A DNA stretch of 39,381 nucleotides from the NCBI GenBank assembly GCA_900316005.1, contig ONBH01000026.1, positions 1-39,381 of the forward strand, written 5' to 3'. Of this stretch, positions 15,286 through 24,239 are shown piece after piece (position 1 is the first letter of the stretch; each line of letters begins with the position of its first letter). The notes below the pieces were generated by a model. The model did no database searches and had not been told where the DNA came from. It saw nothing but the letters and a program-made list of their open reading frames with translations. The position numbers and the translations under genes were made by a program. Source of the DNA: an uncultured Bacteroidales bacterium (GTDB lineage Bacteria; Bacteroidota; Bacteroidia; Bacteroidales; Paludibacteraceae).

Positions 15286-15660
15286 ATGTATTACGTACAA
15301 AAGACAATAGAGATTTCGGCAGCTCATAACTTGAATCTGTCGTACGAAAGCAAGTGCGAGAATCTGCACGGACATAACTGGAAGATCGTGGTCTATTGCC
15401 GCGCCAAGGAACTGAACCGCGACGGAATGGTGACCGACTTCACACACATCAAACGTATCGTTAAGGATACCTTTGACCATCAGTATATCAACGCTATTCT
15501 GAATCCCGATATGGCCGCTGACCATCCGGAGGCAGAGGGTTTTATCAATCCCTCAGCCGAGAATATCGCGCGCTGGATATGCGACCACGTACCCAACTGC
15601 TACAAAGTCAGCGTGCAGGAGAGCGAAGGGAATGTGGCAATCTATGAAATGGAAAATTGA
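15286..15660 (+). CDS. queD: 6-carboxytetrahydropterin synthase QueD
   Basis: 124 aa from the ATG at 15286. An in-frame TTG at 15271 would add five residues, but the family starts near MYYVQKTIEISAAHNL. It converts 7,8-dihydroneopterin triphosphate to 6-carboxytetrahydropterin. The zinc ligands are His of SAAHNL and the pair in ENLHGHNWK. Cys of 'SKCENLHGH' is the catalytic residue. T-fold family, normal length. Part of the queFCDE gene set. Confidence 0.93.
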   Translation: MYYVQKTIEISAAHNLNLSYESKCENLHGHNWKIVVYCRAKELNRDGMVTDFTHIKRIVKDTFDHQYINAILNPDMAADHPEAEGFINPSAENIARWICDHVPNCYKVSVQESEGNVAIYEMEN

Positions 15661-15720
15661 GCCCCCCAACCCCCTGAAGGGGGAGTAGAAAGCCCCCCAA
15701 CCCCCTAAAGGGGGAGAGGG
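15661..15720. repeat. Intergenic C/G-tract repeat between queD and queE
   Basis: Two units of the form GCCCCCCAACCCCCT-(G/A)AAGGGGGAG, each a hairpin, directly after the queD stop codon. The same element family occurs at 890-1007. It could attenuate transcription between queD and queE. Confidence 0.75.
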
Positions 15721-15762
15721 GTATTCATTATTCATTAATCTTTATTCATTAATCATAGATCA

Positions 15763-16377
15763 TTGTACAAAGTAAACGAGATATTTTATTCGCTGCAGGG
15801 CGAGGGTTACTGGACAGGTCGTCCGGCTGTGTTTGTGCGCTTTAGCGGCTGCAACCTGCGCTGCCCGTGGTGCGATACCGATTTCAAGGCATATCGTGAG
15901 ATGCGTGCAGAAGATATCTGTGCCGCCGCCGAAAAAGCGGTTCGGGACGCTAAGGTTGACCCTAACGCCCCGAACCTGTTACTCGTTCTGACCGGTGGTG
16001 AACCGTCTCTGCAAGTGGATGACGCACTTCTTAACGTGCTGCACCAAGCCGGATACTATATCGCCATCGAGACAAACGGAACCTGCCCCCTACCCGACGG
16101 CATCGACTGGGTTTGCTGTTCACCCAAGGAAGGCAGTCGGCTCAGCCTGCAGCAGGCTGACGAAGTGAAGGTAGTCTATACGGGTCAAAGTCCCGAACCC
16201 TGGCGCGAGGCTGTCTATGCCCGTCACTACTATTTGCAACCTCTGGATAGCGGCCCCCAAACCAACGCCACAAATTCCGCCTCCCGAAACAATGCGAAGG
16301 AAACAATCCGCTACATACAAGCCCATCCCTGGTGGCGGCTGAGTCTGCAGACGCACAAACTCACCGGCATACGATAA
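15763..16377 (+). CDS. queE: 7-carboxy-7-deazaguanine synthase QueE (radical SAM), TTG start
   Basis: 204 aa. It converts 6-carboxytetrahydropterin to 7-carboxy-7-deazaguanine using SAM and a [4Fe-4S] cluster held by CNLRCPWC (Cys31, 35, 38). The N-terminus YKVNEIFYSLQGEG is the family's standard beginning. The codon in front of it is TTG (15763), with no ATG upstream in frame, so a TTG start is the best choice. LTGGEPSLQ is the glycine-rich SAM-contacting motif. Last of the four que genes. Confidence 0.92.
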   Translation: MYKVNEIFYSLQGEGYWTGRPAVFVRFSGCNLRCPWCDTDFKAYREMRAEDICAAAEKAVRDAKVDPNAPNLLLVLTGGEPSLQVDDALLNVLHQAGYYIAIETNGTCPLPDGIDWVCCSPKEGSRLSLQQADEVKVVYTGQSPEPWREAVYARHYYLQPLDSGPQTNATNSASRNNAKETIRYIQAHPWWRLSLQTHKLTGIR

Positions 16378-16382
16378 GCAGT

Positions 16383-16441
16383 CAGACCGCTGCGCTGACA
16401 GAGTACAGACCGCTGCGCTGACAGAGTACAGACCGCTGCGC
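16383..16441. repeat. 23-bp tandem repeat between queE and the TonB receptor gene
   Basis: CAGACCGCTGCGCTGACAGA plus GTA is repeated at 16383-16405 and 16406-16428, with a partial third unit. Each unit holds a small GCTGCGC self-complement. It lies in the 82-bp space between two convergent genes. Confidence 0.75.
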
Positions 16442-16459
16442 AACAGATTGCAATATCAA

Positions 16460-18550
16460 CTACAGTTTCAGTTCTACAGAGCACTTTGCCCAAGCACCGG
16501 GTTGCAGAATACCGCCGTAGTCGTAGTAATGGCGATTGGTCATATTGGTACAATCGGCGGAAATCTTGATAAAGTCATTCTTCCAATAGAGCTGTCCATC
16601 CAACAGCAGGACCGGCTCATAGTCTCGTACCTCACCCTCAGCGTTGTTATACTGCCCGCTACGATCCTTGTAACGCAGCGTCCAAGAGGCTCCAAGGGTT
16701 CCTTTCTTTCCACCAAAGACATAGATACCATGCTCCAGATGCAAGGTCAGATGATGACGCAGTACATCCAGATAGCGACTACCCACCCCGACCAGGTCGA
16801 GGTCCATCCAGGCGTACGCATAACTAACCGAGACGCACGGCAGCCAAGCATTGAGGGTATAACGGACAGTTGTTTCCACACCCGCCGAGCGCGTCCGATT
16901 ATGATTAGAGGCATGGAACGGACGCTTGGCATCATCGGGCGTATAGACCCAGTCGATGATGTTTTCGCCCCACCGGAACCAGCCATCTGCGCCGAGCTGC
17001 AGCTGGCCGCGGTCAGCAAACGCATGCGCATACTTGATACCGGCGGCAAGCGTCCACGCCGTTTCGGGTTTCAGCGCAGGGTCACCCTTCTGATTGCCGG
17101 CATTGTAGTAGAGGTCGGTAAACGTGGGCAAACGCAAGGAGCGATTGGCGTTAATATAAACCTGCCCATCCTTACGGAAGCGATACCCGAGATTAACCGA
17201 ACCGGTCAGATGATGTCCAAAGGCCGTAGCATAGTTTCCGCCGAGTCCGACAGACGCGCTAAAGTCGCGGTATATAAACGACTGAGCAAGGAGGTAATTG
17301 ATATGCAAACGATTGTTACCATGAAGCGTATCGCCGAGATTGGTAGAACGCAGGTGTTCGTTGCGAGCCTCGATACCGATTGTTGTGCGTCCGATGCGCG
17401 AGGCATAAGCTGCTTTCAGCGATAACGCGGCATTATGGCTACGATGACGATTGGCATAAAGTTCCTGACCACGATGCCATTGGTAATGATCATAATTGAA
17501 GCGATAGGAGCCCTGCACATCGAGCGAGAAAGCCCTCAATTGCTTACGGTATCGCGCCGAGAGGAAGGCTGTACGCGTGGCATCAAACTGATCCTGACTG
17601 CCAAAGCCGTAATACATACCTGCGCCGATATCCTTATACTGCATGCCTAACTGAATATCCAGACCGCTATAGAGCATCTCGGCATACACATTGGCAATAC
17701 GGTAGTCGGAGTTGGTGAGGGATGTTTTCTCTTTCTCGGAGGGCGAAGGGGCGTAATAGCCGACAGCATGATTATATTCGGCGGCGAGATTGAGATGATA
17801 AACTTTCGCCGAATCCCTCTTAGAGGGGTTGAAAGAAGCAGAAAATTCGGGATTGACGAGTCCGTTCATACCGGCGGTAAGACGGGCTATGTACTGTGTT
17901 CCCTCGCGGCGGGTGATGATATTTACCGCGCCGCTAAAAGCATTCACCCCAAAGACCGAGGCACCACAACTCTCCAGTACCTCAATGCGCTCAATAAGCG
18001 AAAGGGGCAAGGGGATATTCATGGTATAATGTCCGGTCTGGGCATCGTTGAGCGGAACGCCATTGAGTAGCACCAGGATTTGGTCGAACGTGCCGCCACG
18101 CATAGCTATGTCGGTCTGCGTGCCTGCGGCGCCCCGTTGGCGCACATCCACTCCGGGAAGATAGGTTAATAACTCGCTGAGCGAAGAGACAGGCAGACCG
18201 GCTATATCAAGAGCCGAGAGTGATGCTACAAGGTGGAAAGACCCCGATAGCTCATCTGCACGCCGGGCGGTAATGACCTGTTCGGGCAAGTCAACCGCCT
18301 GGAGGAAGGCATCTGAAGCGACACCCTCCGGCGTGTCTGTCTCTTCTGCGCCAACAGCAAACGATGCCATCATCAGCCCGGTAGCAAGCAGGAATGCCCG
18401 ACCGGCTTTCATGAGTTCAAGATTGCAGACCGCGTGCGAGACGCGTCCGATAGTGACCTCACGATGCATCGATACGAAAGCCGCGTACGCCTTATTCGAG
18501 AAACGACGAAAGCGCAAAGCGCGGCGCTGGGTTTGAAGAGAATGATTCAT
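16460..18550 (-). CDS. TonB-dependent outer membrane receptor, BtuB-like
   Basis: 696 aa. The plug domain is at about residues 92-215 (LPEQVITARRADELSGSF, LLTYLPGVDVRQRG, DIAMRGGTFDQILVLLNGVP, GASVFGVNAFSGAVNIIT), followed by a 22-strand-type barrel ending in Leu (KCSVELKL). It imports a scarce ligand, possibly a corrinoid, using TonB energy. There is no SusD partner and no cobalamin riboswitch in the 150 bp upstream. Two starts are possible. The ATG at 18550 gives a basic 46-residue extension with RFSNKAYAAFVSMHREV. The ATG at 18412 begins a plain signal peptide (MKAGRAFLLATGLMMASFAV). I kept the longer one because this extension resembles N-termini of other Bacteroidales receptors. It follows the cysteate synthase gene in the same direction. 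Confidence 0.85.
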   Translation of the reverse strand: MNHSLQTQRRALRFRRFSNKAYAAFVSMHREVTIGRVSHAVCNLELMKAGRAFLLATGLMMASFAVGAEETDTPEGVASDAFLQAVDLPEQVITARRADELSGSFHLVASLSALDIAGLPVSSLSELLTYLPGVDVRQRGAAGTQTDIAMRGGTFDQILVLLNGVPLNDAQTGHYTMNIPLPLSLIERIEVLESCGASVFGVNAFSGAVNIITRREGTQYIARLTAGMNGLVNPEFSASFNPSKRDSAKVYHLNLAAEYNHAVGYYAPSPSEKEKTSLTNSDYRIANVYAEMLYSGLDIQLGMQYKDIGAGMYYGFGSQDQFDATRTAFLSARYRKQLRAFSLDVQGSYRFNYDHYQWHRGQELYANRHRSHNAALSLKAAYASRIGRTTIGIEARNEHLRSTNLGDTLHGNNRLHINYLLAQSFIYRDFSASVGLGGNYATAFGHHLTGSVNLGYRFRKDGQVYINANRSLRLPTFTDLYYNAGNQKGDPALKPETAWTLAAGIKYAHAFADRGQLQLGADGWFRWGENIIDWVYTPDDAKRPFHASNHNRTRSAGVETTVRYTLNAWLPCVSVSYAYAWMDLDLVGVGSRYLDVLRHHLTLHLEHGIYVFGGKKGTLGASWTLRYKDRSGQYNNAEGEVRDYEPVLLLDGQLYWKNDFIKISADCTNMTNRHYYDYGGILQPGAWAKCSVELKL

Positions 18551-18574
18551 ACTATATTTGTTATTGATTGCTCA

Positions 18575-18631
18575 TTTCATTCGCTAAAGGAACAAAGACC
18601 GCTCTTTTCATTCGCTAAAGGAACAAAGACC
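18575..18631. repeat. 26-bp direct repeat upstream of the TonB receptor
   Basis: TTTCATTCGCTAAAGGAACA plus AAGACC occurs at 18575-18600 and again at 18606-18631, period 31 bp, 25-56 bp upstream of the longer start codon. A transcription-factor site pair is possible. Confidence 0.6.
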
Positions 18632-18702
18632 AAATACTGTCGTCTATACAAACCATTTTAGTCTTTATTCCTTACTCCTTATTCCTTACTCCTAATTGTC
18701 AA

Positions 18703-19986
18703 TTAAAACAGTTCGCTGACTTTTTGGATGATTTCTTCGGCCGGTAGGTCTGGCGAGAGGATGAGATCGGGCTGCTTGAATACATAGCCGCCACTCATAG
18801 CTTCGCGCATACCGCCGCCGGTACAGTTGAGCATGATATAGTCGTCGGGATGGATAGACCCGTCTTTGACCGCCTGCGCAAGGGCCGACACCGCCACGCA
18901 GGCTGCCGGCAGCAGTTCGTAGCCTTCGAGATTGCGGAACTGGAGTTGCCAGTACATGATATCATTGTTGTCCGCGAGGTAGAAATCGCCGTGACTCTGG
19001 GTCAACGTATCGAAGAGTCCGCCGGGGATGCTATAGGGCGGTTTGCGGTTGGAGAGCACCTTGGCCATGATGATTTCCGCCTGCCGCCTACCCTCTTCGG
19101 GCGTGAGCGGCAAGAGTTGGCGCGAGGCAGCCTTCCATGAGTCGTACATGAGGGTAAAAGGTGCATTCTGCGCTACATAGACGCGCATATGATTCTCACC
19201 AAAACGACCATCTGCAGCAAGGCGCTCGGCATTTTCCCAAGCGGCTATAGCACCCGTACCGGAACCAACGGCTTGGAAATAGGCGTCGGGGATACGTCCC
19301 ATCTTCTCCACGCAGCTCAGCACGGTTGTGCCCATACCATCGCGGCGCGCCACATTCTTGGCTCCGCCTTCCAAGAAGTAACGGGGGTCCTGCGCCAGTT
19401 TCTCGCCCAGGGCAATGGCGTCGTAGTAATCACAGCCGTGCGGCACAGCGATGAGGCGCACACACTTGTGCAAAGGCGAAGCAAACCACAGGTCATGCAA
19501 GCTATCTTCGGGCACACAGATGACGATGGGTATCTTATTATCAGAGCAGACCTGTGCAAACGCACGCGCCGTATTGCCGGCAGACTGCACAATGAGGATG
19601 CGTTTCTCATCCTTGTCCATGCGTGCGAGGACGGAATAAGCCTCCGTTTCCTTGAATGAACAGGTACGGAAAGTAGCTCCTATGGCGGGATTCCAGCCGG
19701 AGAAGGTGATATAGAGGTTGTTTAGCCCCAGATGCCGAGCCAGTCCTTCGGATTGATAGGTTACCGGCGCGCACGAGCGTTTGAGCGTACGCTTGACAGG
19801 CAGCCACTCGGCATAGCGATAGATACCATCGAGGTCGTCACGAGGCGTGAAACGACGATTGGCATACTCGGCACGGATGAGCGAAGGTTCGCCTCCCATG
19901 GGGTCACCCAGGGTCCAGCCTTTGTCCTCAAAACGACGATTGTTGCTGACATTAAGCAACTGATACTGTGTTGGTTTGAAACGCAT
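18703..19986 (-). CDS. Cysteate synthase (threonine-synthase-like PLP enzyme)
   Basis: 427 aa. It would make L-cysteate from O-phospho-L-serine and sulfite. The PLP lysine lies in CSFKETEA (Lys112), SAGNTARAF is the Asn loop that binds PLP, and AVGSGTGAIAAWE is the phosphate-binding glycine loop. The stretch EGGAKNVARRDGMGT is, as I recall, a hallmark of the archaeal cysteate synthase branch and not of ordinary threonine synthase. The N-terminal zinc-ribbon-like part seen in methanogen enzymes is degenerate here (residues 1-60 carry no Cys pairs). It is the last gene of the sulfonolipid/Hdr cluster, 50 bp after the membrane Hdr gene. The alternative is a divergent threonine synthase, but the context argues against it. 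Confidence 0.82.
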   Translation of the reverse strand: MRFKPTQYQLLNVSNNRRFEDKGWTLGDPMGGEPSLIRAEYANRRFTPRDDLDGIYRYAEWLPVKRTLKRSCAPVTYQSEGLARHLGLNNLYITFSGWNPAIGATFRTCSFKETEAYSVLARMDKDEKRILIVQSAGNTARAFAQVCSDNKIPIVICVPEDSLHDLWFASPLHKCVRLIAVPHGCDYYDAIALGEKLAQDPRYFLEGGAKNVARRDGMGTTVLSCVEKMGRIPDAYFQAVGSGTGAIAAWENAERLAADGRFGENHMRVYVAQNAPFTLMYDSWKAASRQLLPLTPEEGRRQAEIIMAKVLSNRKPPYSIPGGLFDTLTQSHGDFYLADNNDIMYWQLQFRNLEGYELLPAACVAVSALAQAVKDGSIHPDDYIMLNCTGGGMREAMSGGYVFKQPDLILSPDLPAEEIIQKVSELF

Positions 19987-19989
19987 AAC

Positions 19990-20036
19990 TATTGACGATT
20001 TGACGATTTACGATTTGACGATTGACGATTTGACGA
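19990..20036. repeat. GATTTGACGATT tandem repeat
   Basis: Short units of (TT)GACGATT(TGACGATT) fill the 50-bp gap between the HdrDE-like and cysteate synthase genes. Confidence 0.6.
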
Positions 20037-21842
20037 TTATGATGTCTGCGCATCAATTATTTCTGCCAGGTCACGCACGGGTCGGTCGCTATAGCGTGCA
20101 AACGTAGCCTTGCATAGCGGGCAGGCCGTCGCGATAGCATCCGCACGACTGGAATAGAGGTTTTCGAGCGCAGCTTTGGTCATACGCTCACGTTGCTTGA
20201 AGTCCAGGGAGAGCGAACCGAGCGAACCGCCGCAACAGATACTCTCCACCTGGTTCTTATCCGCCTCGGCGATGGCTGCTGCTCGTCCGAGCAGCTTGCG
20301 CGGCTCCTGATAGATACCGCATCCGCGCCCGAGTTCACAGGGGTCGTGATAGACATAGCAGACATCCGACTTGCGGAGCGTGAGGCGTCCTTGCTTGACG
20401 AGGTCGTACATGAAGGGGATATAATTGACCACACGGATACCCGGCAGGTGGTAGTTCTCCAGGAACATCTTATAGCAAATAGGGCAACTGACCAGAAGCG
20501 TGTCGGCACCCGAATGGATGATAATCTCCTCGTTCTTGCTAACCAGCTGTTTTGCCTCCTCAATACGTCCGGCCGTAAAGAGCGGTCGGCCGCAACAGAG
20601 TCCGTCTTCGCGGTCCATCCAGGTGCAGTCAACCCCAGCTTTCTTCATCACGGAAAGCACACTATCGGGTATTGCAGGTGTGAGGCGCGACATACATCCG
20701 GCAAAATAGAGCACCTTGCTACCCGTTGCGGCATGGATGAGCGGCGTCGTGTCTATATCACGGAAGTCTGGCGAGATAGTGTACTGGCGTGTTGCCCGCT
20801 GCATCAGACGCAGATAAGGTCCCTCTACGCCAACCTGACAGAGTGCTTCGCATTTGCCGCACATGAGGCATTTGTCGCTAATCTCATTGATACGCCGCTC
20901 GTTGCCGCGACGGATCTGACGGGTGAGATAAACAGTACAGTCCTTGACGTTACCGCGGTTGACAGTCATGGGGCAGGCATCGATGCAGACGCCACAGTTG
21001 GGGCAGCTCAGGACCTGCAGACGCGCAAACCCCTTGCGGGCACTACGTATCTTCAGACCGGCATTACGCATCGGAATGAGGAGCATCTCGGCGGGTATGT
21101 GCATGTAACGTGAAAACGGCAATACAAACATGAACACACCCAAGCAGATCGAATACGCCCACCAGGTAGGGAGCATGTTGAGTTCGTTGCCCAGGAACTG
21201 ACGGAAAAGCCAGTTGGCAGGGATGGTCAGAAAAGAGCCTCCGCTAATGTGTGCCGTGAAGCTCTCCGCCAGCCATCGGAGCGGGAAGATAGCCCAAAGG
21301 GCATACAACCCGATATTATTCATGACAGACGGACGGGTCGTACGGCGCATACCAAACAGACGCGACGATATACGCTTAAACATAGCCAGACCTATGCCGC
21401 TCAGTACGATGACCAAAAAGAAGTCCATCAGGAAGAACAAAAGCGAACCGCGAAGCGTCTGGTCGTTCTCTGCCACGAAATAGTTGAAGAAAATGGGATA
21501 ATAGAAGAGGTTGATACGTCCGGGCACGAAGAGCAGTACTTCGATATGCCCGAGCACGATAAGCATGAACCAGCCGACAGCTATCGACGAGTGCATGTAC
21601 CCCAACAGTTTATTGCGTTTCCAGAGCTTAACGTGGATAAGGCAATCCATGAAGATATCACGGATGTTGCGGTAGATATATTTGGGATTGATGAGCGACA
21701 GCAGGAACTTACGCCGCTCTGCCCAACTGAGTTCGTATAGTATTTTCAGCACCCCCAACGCGCAGTACAGAAACACAAAGCCCATGCCCGCGAGGAAGGG
21801 AATGACGAAGGGATGAAAACCGGATGGGACGCGATCAATCAT
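20037..21842 (-). CDS. Membrane HdrDE-like iron-sulfur protein (b-type membrane domain + 2[4Fe-4S] + two CCG domains)
   Basis: 601 aa fusion. Residues of about 12-245 contain five membrane helices in the NarI/HdrE style with His residues suited to heme b (e.g. GYMHSSIAVGWFM). Then come two [4Fe-4S] motifs (CPNCGVCIDACP, 280-290; CLMCGKCEALC, 325-335). Two cysteine-rich CCG domains follow (GCMS..CCGRP..CPIC at 382-456; HDPC..CCGGS..CPLC at 499-577), which in HdrB/HdrD hold non-cubane clusters. This predicts electron exchange between the menaquinone pool and a thiol/disulfide-like or other two-electron substrate. Its start overlaps the preceding ferredoxin-like gene by 8 bp. The cluster context links it to sulfonolipid metabolism. 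Confidence 0.85.
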   Translation of the reverse strand: MIDRVPSGFHPFVIPFLAGMGFVFLYCALGVLKILYELSWAERRKFLLSLINPKYIYRNIRDIFMDCLIHVKLWKRNKLLGYMHSSIAVGWFMLIVLGHIEVLLFVPGRINLFYYPIFFNYFVAENDQTLRGSLLFFLMDFFLVIVLSGIGLAMFKRISSRLFGMRRTTRPSVMNNIGLYALWAIFPLRWLAESFTAHISGGSFLTIPANWLFRQFLGNELNMLPTWWAYSICLGVFMFVLPFSRYMHIPAEMLLIPMRNAGLKIRSARKGFARLQVLSCPNCGVCIDACPMTVNRGNVKDCTVYLTRQIRRGNERRINEISDKCLMCGKCEALCQVGVEGPYLRLMQRATRQYTISPDFRDIDTTPLIHAATGSKVLYFAGCMSRLTPAIPDSVLSVMKKAGVDCTWMDREDGLCCGRPLFTAGRIEEAKQLVSKNEEIIIHSGADTLLVSCPICYKMFLENYHLPGIRVVNYIPFMYDLVKQGRLTLRKSDVCYVYHDPCELGRGCGIYQEPRKLLGRAAAIAEADKNQVESICCGGSLGSLSLDFKQRERMTKAALENLYSSRADAIATACPLCKATFARYSDRPVRDLAEIIDAQTS

Positions 21843-22152
21843 AGAGCTTGCAGACAGTAAGAATCAGGTTACGGGTATTAATGCCGCGGGGGCATACCAT
21901 AGTACATTTTCCGCAGAGCATACATTTGCTGAGTAGCGGTTTGACATCCATTCCGCGCTCCAAATACAAAAGCATCTTCCGCACACTCATTCCGCTATAG
22001 GGTGCCGCCGTACAGGTAGCGCTACACGACCCGCAGTTCATGCAGATACGCGCGCCGGGTTCCAGTTCGTAGAGGCGGTCGAGCCAAGTCCTATCAAGCC
22101 GCGAGAGGTCGAGCGTAGAACTCTTGGAAAGATGAAAGCCGAAATCCGTCAT
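21835..22152 (-). CDS. Small HdrC-like 2[4Fe-4S] protein
   Basis: 105 aa. Two clusters: CMNCGSCSATC (Cys37/40/43/47) and CMLCGKCTMVCP (Cys77/80/83/87), with an HdrC-like linker of about 30 residues. It overlaps the HdrA-like gene by four bases (ATGA) and the membrane gene by eight. This suggests translation as part of one complex, carrying electrons between the flavoprotein and the membrane subunit. Confidence 0.85.
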   Translation of the reverse strand: MTDFGFHLSKSSTLDLSRLDRTWLDRLYELEPGARICMNCGSCSATCTAAPYSGMSVRKMLLYLERGMDVKPLLSKCMLCGKCTMVCPRGINTRNLILTVCKLYD

Positions 22153-23162
22153 TGGTCCATAAGATAGGTGTGAATACTGAGCGCAGCCGCACGGGCTTCA
22201 GCCATCGTCTCGGGCACGGTCTTGGTACCGGTACAAGTACCGGCATAGAAGATACCGGGCTGGTTGGACTCGCCGATGGAGGCGATATTATCGCGGCTCT
22301 TAAGGAATCCGTCGTTGTCAATCTGAAGACGAATCTTATTGGCCAACTGCTGTGCAATAGGATTGCACACCATACCGGACATGAGCACGAGCAGGTCCAG
22401 TTGCACCTTGAGCGGTTTGCCCAGCAAGGTATCCTCCGCCTTGATTTGCAGCCGTCGGTCTATGGTCTCACCCACCTCAGATACGCGTCCGCGGATGAAA
22501 TGTACGCCATAGTCACGCTGGGCGTTGATATAGAAATCTTCGTACTTCTTGCCAAAGAGACGCAAATCCATATAGAAACAATAGATCTCGGCATCGCTAA
22601 ATCTCTCCTTCATCTCAATAGCCTGCTTGATGGCAGTCGTGCAGCATACTTTGGAGCATTGTGAATTGCCGGCTTTGAGGTCACGCGAGCCCACACAATG
22701 TACAAATCCGATGGCGCTGGGGTGTTTAGGGATACGCGTGTCATCCTTGCCATTCATCCATGCCTCGAGGTCGGCGTTGGTGATGACGTGGTCATAGATG
22801 CCGTAACCGTATTCCTCCTTCTTGGTAGCATCGAAGACATTGAAACCGGTAGCTATAAGCACGGCGCGGGAAGTCATCTTGATACCGTTGTTCAGTTCGA
22901 CTTGATAGACCGACTTGGTGCGTTGCAGCGAGGTCAGTTCGGTCTCGAGGAACACATTTGCCTCCGCTATATCGCGGCGAAGACTTTTGACCAAATCCTG
23001 CGCCGAGGACATATCGGGGAATAGTTTGTGCCAGCGGCCAACGTGTCCGCCGAGCGACTTGGTGCGCTCGACGATAACGGGATTGTAGCCCAGGAGTAAG
23101 AGCTGCTTGGCAGCCTCCATACCGGCGACTCCGCCGCCTATTATTACAACATTTTCTTTCAT
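22149..23162 (-). CDS. Short HdrA-like FAD oxidoreductase
   Basis: 337 aa. The N-terminal FAD-binding Rossmann motif is VVIIGGGVAGMEAAKQLLLL (residues 5-24). HCVGSRD..GNSQCSKVCC at mid-length is the HdrA/QmoA signature, and GIFYAGTCTGTKTVPETMAE is the C-terminal FAD motif. It is roughly half the length of methanogen HdrA and lacks the extra ferredoxin domains. That places it nearer the compact HdrA of QmoA or sHdr-type complexes. It could bifurcate or simply relay electrons. It lies 1 bp after the HdrB-like stop. Confidence 0.85.
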   Translation of the reverse strand: MKENVVIIGGGVAGMEAAKQLLLLGYNPVIVERTKSLGGHVGRWHKLFPDMSSAQDLVKSLRRDIAEANVFLETELTSLQRTKSVYQVELNNGIKMTSRAVLIATGFNVFDATKKEEYGYGIYDHVITNADLEAWMNGKDDTRIPKHPSAIGFVHCVGSRDLKAGNSQCSKVCCTTAIKQAIEMKERFSDAEIYCFYMDLRLFGKKYEDFYINAQRDYGVHFIRGRVSEVGETIDRRLQIKAEDTLLGKPLKVQLDLLVLMSGMVCNPIAQQLANKIRLQIDNDGFLKSRDNIASIGESNQPGIFYAGTCTGTKTVPETMAEARAAALSIHTYLMDQ

Positions 23163-23163
23163 C

Positions 23164-24234
23164 TTAGCAACATTTGATGGAACTTGGCATTTCCGGCTTC
23201 ATGAGGTCTTCTTTGTTAAGGCCGAGGTATTTGGCCTTGGGGTCGTACTCTACGCCCATCTTATCCAGCAGGGGTTCGACAGCTACCTGATGGAGCTGCA
23301 GCCCCAGGTCCCAAGGATCGTAGCCAAGGACGAGACCGGCCAGTTCCTCGTAGGTAAAGACGGGGATTCCGTAGCCGTTACGGCCGTAGGTCTTGCCCGT
23401 CTGCTCGGCGATGACATACTGCCAACGGTCCAAGAAATAGGGGCACCCGGGACAGTTGGTGATGATGGCATCGGGATGATAGGGCTCCATAGACTCGAAT
23501 TTCTTATGCGTGTTCGAAACGCTATAACCGCGATTGGCCTGCACCAGATACTGACGGAAACCGAATCCGCAGCAATGGCGGCGTTCGGGGTAGTCGATGA
23601 CCTGCCCTCCCCAACTTTCCACCATGCCCGCCAAGACGTAGGGATATTCGGCACCACCTACCCCTTTATGCGGAAACATCTTGGCATAGTGACAACCGAT
23701 ATGCTCTACGATACGGAGCGGTTCTCCGGTCTCCTTATTTATCAACAGATGTTTGGCTTTCTCGCGTATCTGATTACGCCAATGGAAGATGAGGTCGCTG
23801 GTGTGGGCCACATATTTGGGTTTGTTGAATTCGCGTCGGCAGGCTTTCCAGAGGTTCTCGCGGATGCGTGCCTCCAGTTCGGGGAACTCGCGCCATGTCT
23901 CAAGCGTCTCGATATAGTTGCCAAACGAGGTGATGCAACTGGGGCAATAGTTCTCGTAGCCGGCTTCGGTCATGAGCGCGAACTGCCGCGCTACCATCGT
24001 CATAGCCGTTTCCTGCGGGATAGACTCTGTGTGATAGGCGATGCCGCCGCAAGTAGTATGGTGCGGCGTCTCGTACATATCTTTGCCCAGGACATTACGC
24101 GTGATTTCCAGGAAATGCTTCTCGCTGCCCGGGAAGAAGTTTTGCCGGATACAACTGCGTACGTAGTACCAGTGGTCGTCGGGAATCTCCTTCTGATAGT
24201 CACTCCAAATTTTTTGTTTTCCCTCTACAATCAT
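23164..24234 (-). CDS. HdrB-like CCG-domain protein
   Basis: 356 aa. Two cysteine-rich domains: HTTCGGIAYHTE..YCPSCITSF, and GCHYAKMF..RHCCGFGFRQ..NCPGCPYFL. They match the CX(n)CCGX(n)CXXC pattern, with the first domain altered to TCGG instead of CCG. In HdrB these bind non-cubane [4Fe-4S] clusters that reduce a disulfide. The first domain is probably structural. No signal peptide; cytoplasmic. It follows the HdrC-like gene after 5 bp. Confidence 0.82.
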   Translation of the reverse strand: MIVEGKQKIWSDYQKEIPDDHWYYVRSCIRQNFFPGSEKHFLEITRNVLGKDMYETPHHTTCGGIAYHTESIPQETAMTMVARQFALMTEAGYENYCPSCITSFGNYIETLETWREFPELEARIRENLWKACRREFNKPKYVAHTSDLIFHWRNQIREKAKHLLINKETGEPLRIVEHIGCHYAKMFPHKGVGGAEYPYVLAGMVESWGGQVIDYPERRHCCGFGFRQYLVQANRGYSVSNTHKKFESMEPYHPDAIITNCPGCPYFLDRWQYVIAEQTGKTYGRNGYGIPVFTYEELAGLVLGYDPWDLGLQLHQVAVEPLLDKMGVEYDPKAKYLGLNKEDLMKPEMPSSIKCC

Positions 24235-24239
24235 CGTTA

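Noticed and set aside
18551..18702. Cobalamin riboswitch ahead of the BtuB-like receptor
   Set aside because: Only 152 bp are available and they contain direct repeats and AT-rich spacer, with none of the conserved B12-box sequence.
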